Shown here piece after piece: positions 1 to 8,669 of a stretch of DNA of 64,000 nt. The position numbers and the translations under genes are program-made. A model generated the notes under the pieces. It was given only the letters and a program-made list of their open reading frames with translations, made no database searches and was not told where the DNA came from. The stretch is from Coniferiporia sulphurascens (lineage: Eukaryota; Basidiomycota; Agaricomycetes; Hymenochaetales; Hymenochaetaceae): positions 1,674,001 to 1,738,000 of the forward strand of contig NBBA01000008.1 of NCBI GenBank assembly GCA_002794785.1, given 5' to 3'. Numbering within the stretch: the stretch's first letter is position 1; every line of letters begins with the position of its first letter.

Positions 1-1297
1 TGGGTTGACATGAGAGAAGGTTCCCGACTGCGCACCTTTTATAAAGGAGTGCTGCTCACTGGTCGCTGAGGCGCTGTAGCGGCGTTGTCTGATGGCGCGA
101 AAGGGGCTCACACCCGCCAGGAGGTATGCAACCCGTTGTTAACGTTGCAGTGGGGGGGGATGGCTCAGTGAGTACCAAGATCCTCTCTCACGTCTGCCGT
201 GCTCTCTCGGGGCATGGTGCTCGGCTGGTCCGCCTCTCAGTGGCGCAAGGGGTGCATGCCTGCCAGTCAGGGGGGGACATGACATTAATGTCCCCACACC
301 CATGCAGGGGGGGTAACCCTCTGCCCTTCAGCAGTTGGCTTCAGTCGGGAGACCTCGGGTTTGGGGAGACTCGGATCTGACCTTAGGGTCGGGACTTAAA
401 ATCCTGGGGCCGCGTTGTCCCTGGCAAGACAAACCATAAAAACTGCCACCCCAAATCCCAAAAGGGTCTCTGATGACGGCACTAGTTGCTATAAGGAGAT
501 AGGGGCTTCATAACACATGGCGTTGTGGTAAGAACCAGCCGACGCAAAAGTGACAGGCCACCATGGGCCTTTTGGGGGGGTGTGGCTGGCCCTAGCCCTT
601 TTGAGGGTAGGCATTGGTGCCCCCCAAGAGGTGGTTAGTCAAGCGGACTCCCTGGCAGCCTCGGAAGAGATAGGCTGGGGTCCAAGCCTCTGGCGACACA
701 TCAACTCCGGTATGCCATGGATCCAGAAGCGGGCCTTGTGCCTGAGTATTCCCCTTCGGGGCTCTGAAGCATGTGCCGGGGAACAGGAAACTCCGGGGGG
801 GCCTAGGAAACCCCTCCATTATGGAGCGAGCTGTAGTGGTGGGGGATAGTTCCCTCCACTGGCTCCAGAGCACTAAATCTGGCATGGGTGTGTGTAGGAG
901 TAAGTCCTATTGTGTGCTTAAGTTGATTCCCAGAAATGAGCGGCACTCTACAATGGAAAGCGGGGTAAGGGGGGGAATGTGTAGGGTAGGGGGGGCACCC
1001 AATGGGTGGGGTAGTGCCTACGGCGCTGCAACCCCCACTCGGAATGTCTCCCTGGCGCGGCACGCCCTTCCCAATCCAGCGTGTCGGGTGTAAGTCCTAC
1101 CGGTCAGGCTTCTATGTCACGAGGAAGGTGCACGCATAGTGGGGCCCCACAAGGGTGCTCTTTAATTCTGGCCATCCCTTTCCAATTCTAAGCTACCCCC
1201 TTTGCCTGATGTCGTCCATTTGGCCTGGCTGTAGTGATACATATTCCTCTCTCCTTCTGTGTACTTACCAATAGGGGCCCTTCCCACTCTGGCTCCC
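1..1297 (+). mobile_element. Chimeric LINE: 5' module fused directly to a family A 3' UTR
   Basis: Bases 1 to about 1170 match, in order, the 5' module of the reverse-strand element at 6581-7843. Shared blocks include tgggttgacatgagagaagg, the gacggcactagttgc block and the ggggtagtgcctacgg block. At about 1171-1174 the sequence switches to a family A LINE 3' UTR (ccctttccaattctaagc). ORF1 and ORF2 are absent. The window starts roughly 100 bases inside the module, so the true 5' end lies outside. The copy stops at 1297, at the axis of a palindrome, and lacks the usual hairpin and A/T tail. Small ORFs inside the module are not conserved between its two copies, so I treat it as non-coding. Confidence 0.75.
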
Positions 1298-1424
1298 TCC
1301 GGGGAGCCAGAGTGGGAAGGGCCCCTATTGGTAAGTACACAGAAGGAGAGAGGAATATGTATCACTACAGCCAGGCCAAATGGACGACATCAGGCAAAGG
1401 GGGTAGCTTAGAATTGGAAAGGGA
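1175..1424. repeat. 123-bp perfect inverted repeat with a 4-nt loop
   Basis: Arms 1175-1297 and 1302-1424 are perfect reverse complements by eye, with loop tccg at 1298-1301. Each arm is the same stretch of family A 3' UTR, so two LINE 3' ends meet head to head. In ordinary copies (for example 34660-34690) the axis sequence continues into the hairpin region and tail. The fold-back point lies inside a naturally self-complementary stretch (ctccctcc/ggggag). Confidence 0.9.
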
Positions 1425-1471
1425 GGGCGAGAGCGCCAGCCGGGACACACATGGGAGAGTCCGAAAGGCAG

Positions 1472-4400
1472 TCACAGAACAGAGGGAAGGGGGGGAAGCA
1501 CACCTGAGAGCTCCAAAAGAGCCGGGTCTGGGTCCTGGGAACAGGGTCCAAGCATATGACTCATGTATTCCCGGAGGAGGTCCAAGTCCATATCTTTGTC
1601 GGTCGGGTGTCCCTCCAGCTCCATCGCGGTGAAGGCCAGTCGAATGGTGGCGGAGGTGCAGTCGGATAGGCAGGTCATGTGTCCTGTCAGCTTTAGCCAG
1701 CGATGCAGGGCCTGGAGGCGGTTTTCGTCGGCCCATTCGGTGTGGTGGGTCGGGAGAGGGTCACGTGGTGGCCAGACCTTGCGGATCCATGGCCGGAAAG
1801 TACGGCAGCCACCCAGGACGTGGGTGGTGGATTGGGCAGGCCAGGGGGGGTGGTTGTGCCATCGGCAATGCGAGATCAGACCGTGCCTGTGTTGGTAGGC
1901 TGAGTCAAAGCTCAGCCAGTAACCCCCATAGGGACCAGCACAACAGAGGATCTGGGCCACTGCCGAGAGCTCTTTGCGTGGGTGGTTGACCACGTGTGTT
2001 AGAAGCTTGCAGGGTCGGTGGGAGGGGGCCCCGTTGACAGTGAGGTACTTGTCGGCCATCGAGGCCAGAGGGCAGGCGAGTGAGAGTGACCAACATTCCA
2101 TCAGTGTGTTGACAGCAGCCTCTTTCAGTGCAGAGGTGGAGGGTGCTAGGGAAGATGGGGGTAGGTTTGTGGCAAACTTGGCCTTGCTGTCGGCCCATTG
2201 TTCCCGGGGATGTCCGAGTGACCCGGGCACCATACAAAGTGAATGGAAAGGTCTGGATATGAGTCCAAGAGGGTCTGGACCCCAGCCTTCCATTGATGAA
2301 GGAGGTGGGCGTCTGGGGCCGGCGCCTATGTGTGGATAAGGTGGAGGGCCGTCAGCGAATCAGACAGAAAGAAGACGTCTGATGCGACAGGCAGTAGTTC
2401 CCGGAGGTGGTGCGGCCCACGTTGGAGTGGAGGTGAGGGAGAAAATCTCTGTGTCCATGGCGGTGGCACAGGTGGGGGAGGCTAGTCGGCGTGATTTGAG
2501 GCGAGTGAGGCCCTGCATGGCGCAGACCACCGATCCAGACTTCGAGCCCATGCACAAGCCATCGGTGAAGATCTGGAGGTGGGGGAGGGTGCTCAGGGAG
2601 CATGCAGCTTCCATGAATTCCTTGCAGGTGTCTTTGCTGACCGGAGTGATAGGAGAGGCAAACGAAACTCGACCATTCGTAAATGCCAGAGGATCCGTCC
2701 ACAGGGGATGAGTGTATGCAGGGACCGGTTGAACCCGGGGGACCCGGACCTGCAGAGAAGTGGAAAAGGGGCGGTTAGTTATGGTTTTATAATAGCGTTT
2801 TCTACTGACGGAGTGCAGGGTGCACCAGAGGCACAGAGAATGGAGGGTCTTAGCATATTCAAAATAATAAGAAAGAGGGGGAAGGGAACAAAGGAAATTT
2901 GTGGAGAATGGGGAGGCGCCTTTGTAGATGCCGAGAATCCATCTGCATGCCGTGTTTTGCACAGCCTGCAGGCGGCTTACTAGAGTTTTTTTGGCGCCGG
3001 CCATGGTACCACACTAGCGCGCCCCATGTGAGGATCGAGTGCATGCAGGCGATATATAGGCGGCATAGGAGAAGGGCCAAGATGCTGCGTTCGGTGTTCC
3101 CGAGAATGCGGAGGGTGGCGAGGGTGGAGAGGCCCTTGGAATGCATTCGCTCTACATGGGCTTTAAAGGTGAGGGCGGGGTCCCACCATATCCCAAGCCA
3201 TCGGAGTGGGATGGAGGGTCGGATGAGGGTGGTGGGGTCAACTTGAACCCTGGTGGTGTCCCAGTTGGTGTATGCTGGTGATCGATGCCGGGGTGGGTGG
3301 AAGTGTAGGCACTCTGTCTTGGCAGCCTCGATGTTGAGACCAATGTCGCCAAAGTGAGCATTGAGTTGGTGGTAGGCATTGGACAGTTGCTGGCAGTTGG
3401 ATGCCACACTGGGTCCAATGCACACGAGGAGGTGGTCGTCTACATATGCTAGGGCAGTGGTGCCGGTTTGGTGGAATTTCTGGAGGACCATGCCCACGAA
3501 TATGGTGGAGAGAATCAGGGATACCGGCGATCCCTGGGGGGTGCCGAGGTCGGGTTTCTGGGCAGTTGGGAGGGTGGTGCTGTCGAAAGCGATGGCGACC
3601 TGCTGGTCCATCATGAAGGACAAGCACCAGTCCGCCATGTTGGGCAGGCACTGGAGGTCCAGCAGTTGTCAGTGGAGGAGCTGTGGGTGTACCGAGTCGA
3701 AGAACCCCTGTATGTCAACCACTAGGACCAAGCATACACAGCCCTCTGCGTGGGCATGCTCTGCAATCTGTAAGAGGTGTTGGGCAGCATCGTAGACTGA
3801 GTGTCCTTGATGCCCACCGTACTGGTTGGGTGGCAGCCAGTCTCTCGTGTTAGCGAGGAACTGGAGCTGGTTAGCTATTATCTTTTCGAGGAGTTTCCCT
3901 AGGGTCTCCTCAAGGGTGATGGGCCGATACAATCTCGGCGAGAAGGGGTCCTTCTTGTTAGGCTTCCATAGCATTACCACTTTTGCTGCCCACCAGCACT
4001 TGGGGTGGTGCCCCATGCATAGGCAGTCACTGAAGAGGGTAAGGATCTCATCAGGGTAGGCGTCCACCACCCATTTTAGTGGGCAGTAGCCGATCCCCGA
4101 GAGGCCTGGAGCCAACAAGTTGGAGGTATCGGACAGTGCCCCCGTGAGCTCCATGAGGAGTATGGGCAGGGCAGCTGGTTAGGGGGGGGGCGGTGGGGTG
4201 GGTGCCGTGTTTGGGGGTGGGGGGGGTGCGAAGAAAGTAGTGCAGAAGAGCTCACCTTTCTCGAGGTCCGACTGGGTGAAGGTGCCATCGCATCTTTTGA
4301 GCAAGGGGATTGGGGTGGGTCGGTTGCTGAGGCCTCATTTGGCCCAGCTCCATATGTTGGAGGCATCCACCTGGTCAGCTTGTTCGGCATAAAAATGCTG

Positions 4401-5477
4401 TTTGGCCGCTCATACACAGCGTTTAAAGGCGTGGCAGGCTGATGATCGCTGGAGGGGGGTGGTGGCCGTTGAAATCGCCTGGAGGAGTGCTTTGCAGGCT
4501 GGGGTCCACCAGGGGACCTCGGTTTTTGATGGCTTGGCAATTCTGGTGAAGGGGGCAAGGGCAGTGATCATTGCGTCGACCACCGTCTGCGCTTTGACGT
4601 CAAGGGTGAGGGGGTTGTCTGCTGATATGAGGAAGGCGGATTCAAGTAGCGGGAAGGCGATGTCAGACCATTCCTCTCTGTCAGCTGGGAGCAGCTGGCA
4701 TGTTTTCATGATTGGAGGGGGGGGCCAGGATGGCAGGGACCAGCATAGCATCGCATGGTTGGACAGTGGGGAGGTAGTTGAGGAACCCGTGTCTATAATG
4801 GCATTGGGGTTGATTGTGGGTGGAGCCCAGATCATGTCAATGGGGCACCATTGATGATTGTCCACAGGCTGCGAGTCAGAATCCAGGAGGTGGGCTGGCT
4901 CAAGGCCATGCTCCTGGAAGAAGTCATCAAGGGGTTGAGCCCTCAAGTCCTCCTGCTGAGTGGCAAGGAGATCGGACCACGAGTGGTGGCGACAGTTAAA
5001 GTCGCCAGCCACGAGTAGAGTGGAGGCCAAGACTGGTGGGAGCATAAAAAGGAACAACTCACTGGGGTATTGTGGGGTGGTGGTGGAGCGGTCCAGCGCA
5101 TGCATACCGTAGTAGTTGCAGAGATGGATGGTTAGTTGTGAGCGGATTTCGATGGTGAGTACATCCATGCCGGATGAGGCAGCGCCGAGGACCGCCCATG
5201 CGGTTGAGGGGATGGCGCGAGATACATAGGTGACTACCCGAGGCCGCATGGCCAGGGGTAAGACAGCTGTGTATCCTGGGAGGGAGGGTACGTTGAGGAC
5301 CAGTGTGCTGGTTGGATTGGTGAGGGATGGCTGGAGACCGATTTGGTACCATGGTGGTTCCTGTATCAAAATGATGGTGGGTGGGGATGGGTCAGTGGTG
5401 AGGATGGGGATAAGTGAATGGACCGCAGCTAAAGAGCGGGCGGCATTCCACTGAAGAATGGATATGTCTCTATTCAT
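1472..5477 (-). pseudogene. LINE ORF2 (EN-RT-RNase H), family A, broken
   Basis: The first 355 codons encode an APE-like endonuclease with SILQWNA, LIQEPPWYQ, VAGDFNCRHHSW, CPIDMIWAPP and LSNHAM (usually SDH). A stop follows at about 4410. Reverse transcriptase follows with RPITLEETLGK, NQYGGHQGHSVYDAA, VVDIQGFFDSVHPQ (motif A), GTPQGSPVS (motif B) and AYVDDHLL (motif C). A TGA near 3669 replaces an Arg/Gln codon. An extra A in the run near 3000 shifts frame, and further frame changes lie near 2340 and 2210. RNase H (FTDG) and the terminal Cys/His block (SHCRWHNHPPWPAQS) are recognisable. The length is 1 nt off a multiple of three. The start is fixed by the ATGA overlap with ORF1. Confidence 0.85.
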
Positions 5478-6715
5478 TGATCTTCCATCTGGTCATCTTC
5501 GGGCCCGTCAAATGCCGCCTCGATTTGGCGGAAACGCTGTTTCTTGGGGCACTGAGGGAGGGTAGTGGGGTGGTCGCCTTTGCAGTTAGTGCAGTAGCAG
5601 GGATGAGGGCAGTGGTCGCCCTCTATGGCTTCGGATGCGCATGATGCGCATGACTTACGGTGATTGTGGGTGAGGTGGCCTCCCCTGCAGTCGGTGCAGC
5701 AGGGCTGGGTGCGGCACCCTCTTGTTCCGTGCCCAAGGCCCTGGCAACGCTCGCATTGCGTGAGACCGGGGCGGTAGGGTGGGACTGAGAGTGAGAGAGC
5801 CGAGCCGAAGAGCCATACTCGCGGGCGCTTAAGTAGCTGAGCCTGGATGGATCCGTCAGGGTCGGAAAAGGAGAATGCCATGGGGCACTTCTGTAGGGTC
5901 GGGAGGTGCTCCTCAGTGGCAGCAAAGTGGGGGTCAACTACAAAGTCGAGGGGACGGAGTGCCGGGTTGTTCCGGATTTCGGCCATGAGGGCCTTCGGGG
6001 AGATGGTGTGGCCATTTTGGCCGAAGAGGTAGTCCACGCAGGGCACCATGGAGATGCGGAGGGCGGACTGGGGGCGGACACGGACAGGGTTGAGCATGTA
6101 CTGCTCGGGGATCTTGTCAACCACAGCCGAGAGGCAACATTCACGCATGTGGGCCGCAAAGGCTGTGGAGTGTCGATCAATGATTGTGTCCGTGGCCGGG
6201 GAGGCAGAGGCAGGGCGCTTGGCAAATGAGGTCACGAGGTTCCCCTTTACATTAAAGGAGGAGGCCAAAACCGTGACCTGGTCAGCAGTGGGGAGGGAGG
6301 AAAAGAACTCACGGGCGGTGGCGGTGAGGCGCATGGCCGGGAGCTGAATCTCGGCTTTGAGCGAGATGGCCGGGATAAGGACCAGGGTCGGATCCTTGGC
6401 ATACATCGGGGGTGGGGGCGGGACTTGGTGTTGCTTTTTCTTCTTCTTGTGGGTCACCGTCATGAAGGCGGCACCCCCAACAGGTGCAACTGGGCTGGGG
6501 TTAGGGGCCATGGGTGGTGCCTGGGCGGCTGCCACCTGGGCATAGGAGGTTGGTGCCACGGTGATAGCAGCCTGGTTGGTGGCCTGACTAAAGGGCGCCC
6601 TTGCAGGGCCCAACATACGTGTGTACCTTCCTCGGGATATGGGGCCCGACAAACCCCTCCCACTGTCCTTCACGCCGCACAGGCCTAAAGGTGAGATTAG
6701 AGCTACCCGATGCAC
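5474..6715 (-). CDS. LINE ORF1 (CCHC nucleocapsid-like), chimeric N-terminus
   Basis: An open frame of 413 residues. About the first 45 codons come from the 5' module, replacing the roughly 280-residue N-terminal half found in family A ORF1 at 54435-57033. The LINE-derived part begins near QAAITVAPTSYAQ. It then has a basic tract (THKKKKKQHQ), the conserved YAKDPTLVL block and a C-terminal Cys/His region: a classic CX2CX4HX4C knuckle (CERCQGLGHGTRGC) followed by two variant knuckles. ORF1 proteins of this type bind element RNA in a ribonucleoprotein (family knowledge). The ORF ends DQMEDQ, with its TGA overlapping the ORF2 ATG. Whether the module-supplied start is used is inference. Confidence 0.75.
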   Translation of the reverse strand: MHRVALISPLGLCGVKDSGRGLSGPISRGRYTRMLGPARAPFSQATNQAAITVAPTSYAQVAAAQAPPMAPNPSPVAPVGGAAFMTVTHKKKKKQHQVPPPPPMYAKDPTLVLIPAISLKAEIQLPAMRLTATAREFFSSLPTADQVTVLASSFNVKGNLVTSFAKRPASASPATDTIIDRHSTAFAAHMRECCLSAVVDKIPEQYMLNPVRVRPQSALRISMVPCVDYLFGQNGHTISPKALMAEIRNNPALRPLDFVVDPHFAATEEHLPTLQKCPMAFSFSDPDGSIQAQLLKRPRVWLFGSALSLSVPPYRPGLTQCERCQGLGHGTRGCRTQPCCTDCRGGHLTHNHRKSCASCASEAIEGDHCPHPCYCTNCKGDHPTTLPQCPKKQRFRQIEAAFDGPEDDQMEDQ

Positions 6716-7843
6716 CAGAGGTGTAGTGTGAGGGTTGTGGCACCGTAGGCACTACCCCACCACCCCCAGCCGCCTGGACTCATGCCCCCCCGTACCCGCT
6801 TGGTGATGTGAAGCGCCACTGCATGTCAAGGAATCAACTTAAGCCCGAATGGGAATTACCCCCATTAGAACCCATGGAGGATTTAGTCCTCTCAAGCCAA
6901 CAGAGGGAACTACCCCCTGCTGCTACAGCCCGCTCAGTGCACTGAGTTTCCCATGCCCTGGCACGTGCTTCAGAACCCACATCAGCATCAGGTGTTACCC
7001 CAACACGTTCCATGGGGAATACTCGGGGCCCGCATTTAAGGGTTTTCCTGCTTCTGGATCCGCAGTGTACCAGAATCTCCGTGTCGCAGAGGGGTGGACC
7101 CCGACGCTTTTTACAGCCGCCAGGGAGTGCCTCTTACTAACCACCTCAAGGGGGCCCATCCCACCTGAGAGGCCCATGGTGTCCTGTCGCATTTCTGCGT
7201 CGGATGGTTATTACCACCACGCCATGTGTTATGAGACCCCTATCTCCTTTTAGCAACTAGTGCCGTCATCAGAGACCCTTTCGGGAATTTGGGGAGCAGT
7301 TTTTGGTATGACATGCCGGTCATCACAGCCTCAATGCAAGCACATCAACCCCAGAAGGTTAGACCTGACTTTCGCTGAACCCGAGGTTTCCCGGTTTTCA
7401 CTGACTGCTAGTGGGCAGAGGGTTTCCCAACTCCCATGGGAATGTTATCGTCGTGTTCCCCCCCGACTGGTGCACTTTGCACCTTGCCCCACTGGCCAGG
7501 CCCGAAGGCACGACCAGCAGACCAGTCGAGGCACCACACCCTGAGAGGGCATGGCAGATGTGAAGAGGAATCATCCTCACCGAGTTATCCCCCCAATGCA
7601 ATGTTAATGATGGGTTGCATACCCTCTGGCGAGCCCTAGAGCCCCTTTCGTGTCTTCGAAACTGCCGTTACAGCGACTGGACGACCAGTGAGCACACACT
7701 CTGGAGAACCAGTGTGCAGTCGGTAGCCTTCTCTCATGTCAACCCAGTAGTATACCAGACCAGAGCACGGGTTGCTGTGACGAACCCCCAGATGACCCCC
7801 AGTGAAAACCAGAGATGGTGGTGGTAAGAGGACAAGAAGGATG
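6581..7843 (-). other. 5' module of chimeric LINEs, about 1.26 kb
   Basis: This starts like a LINE 5' end (CATCCTTCTTG then ACCACCACCATC), but its body is unlike the 58-nt leader plus ORF1 of other copies. A second copy occupies 1 to about 1170. Both copies switch to LINE sequence immediately after a short ggcc-containing block (agtcaggcc here, aattctggcc there), at different LINE positions: mid-ORF1 here, 3' UTR there. The body is G/C-rich with many short G runs. I see no conserved ORF. The junction is uncertain by about 10 bases (6573-6585). Confidence 0.7.
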
Positions 7844-8097
7844 GATCACCATGCTTCCATTGGCTATTCTTAACCAAATGCTTAGATATACTTGTGTGGC
7901 TCAGCGGTTATGCTAGCCTTCTTAATCTTATCTTGTTGTGGCTTGTTAATTATTATTGTAGACTACGATTGAGTCATACCTTCCATAATATCGCTGAAGG
8001 GTGTTCGTTCTGGTGTCCTATCGTCTATTGGCATAAAGAGTGCTTTGGGTCCTATAGCGTTTATATTTGTTATCCTGCTATACCCTGGTGTGACTCT

Positions 8098-8127
8098 ATA
8101 TGATGGTTCATCATTGAACCATCATAT
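8098..8127. other. 13-bp stem, 4-nt loop hairpin at the ORF end
   Basis: Stems 8098-8110 and 8115-8127 are perfect complements (atatgatggttca / tgaaccatcatat) around tcat. On the coding strand the hairpin contains the proposed stop codon of the unknown ORF. It could be an RNA 3'-end or packaging structure. The function is unknown. Confidence 0.6.
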
Positions 8128-8613
8128 TATAATCTCTTTATCTTTTGGTACTAACTCCTGTCTTAGATTTGGTTCCTTTCAATCTACTGTTGTGTGTCCT
8201 TTGGCTATGAAGTTGGCCTTGTATGCGAATAGTTGTTCTCGTAATTGTTTATTGATAGTATGAACTATTTGGTGTGCTGCTTCTGCATAATCAGTTGATG
8301 TAATAACCGCCCTTTGATAACATAATTCATTATGTGGCTGATTATAAATCTTGGTTCTTATGTAAGCGCTGATTACATATCCATTCAATTGATACAAGAA
8401 CATAGTTGCTCTATGTTCGATTATTACTTCTAGCCTTTCCGCCACTTGTTGTTCCCTTGTAGTATGATTGAATGTAATTTGACAGTTGTCATATCCTGCA
8501 TTCTGTCCTACTGTTGCACATGCAATATTAAATGCTTTCCATGCTACTTGATCTGCATCTTTACAGTGTTGACATAGATTCCTGGTATCGATTAGAGTTA
8601 CGGGTCTTGCCAT
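8122..8613 (-). pseudogene. Unknown protein of the AT-rich unit, one internal stop
   Basis: The chosen start is the MARPVTLIDTR methionine because it matches copy 2. The upstream ATG at 8643 is absent from copy 2. The frame runs to a TGA at 8179-8181, where copy 2 has CAA, then continues with similar residues (KEPNLRQELVP) to a TGA at 8122. The intact product would be 163 residues. It is mixed and hydrophilic, with a possible helical segment around the EQQVAERLEVII and LYQLN residues, a CX2C (NLCQHC) near the N-terminus, and no signal peptide or membrane segment that I can see. I do not recognise the family. A gag-like or virus-like structural protein is possible but unsupported. Confidence 0.6.
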
Positions 8614-8669
8614 GTCGATCTTGATAATCCATCGATCCGGCAATCACGATTTTCATCAATTTACTAACA

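Larger units (their letters stand above)
1302..7843 (-). mobile_element. Family A LINE, nearly full length, with chimeric 5' module
   Basis: Reading the reverse strand: the 5' module (7843 to about 6581, starting CATCCTTCTTG), a chimeric ORF1 (6715-5474), ORF2 (5477-1472), then a 3' UTR that ends at the palindrome axis at 1302 without a tail. The insert lies in the AT-rich unit that resumes at 7844. It is the most complete family A copy in one piece, although ORF2 is broken. Loss of the 3' tail at the palindrome suggests rearrangement after or during insertion (inference). Confidence 0.85.
7844..8669 (-). mobile_element. AT-rich unit, copy 1 (unknown element)
   Basis: This block is visibly AT-rich between GC-rich LINEs. 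Its right edge is TGTTAGTAAATTGATG on the reverse strand, identical to the left edge of the copy at 45413. It encodes a 163-residue unknown protein (8122-8613) followed by a hairpin. The left edge is set by the LINE 5' end at 7843, so the far end is missing. The right neighbour is family A ORF2 starting inside EN, so this unit probably interrupted a LINE. Confidence 0.7.

Noticed and set aside
126..1093. Small ORFs in the 5' module (126-380, 550-849, 773-1093)
   Set aside because: The other module copy (6581-7843) has no corresponding frames, so they are chance ORFs in G-rich sequence.
1162..1632. Two ORFs with the same first 20 residues on opposite strands
   Set aside because: They are produced by the 123-bp palindrome of 3' UTR sequence and are not genes.
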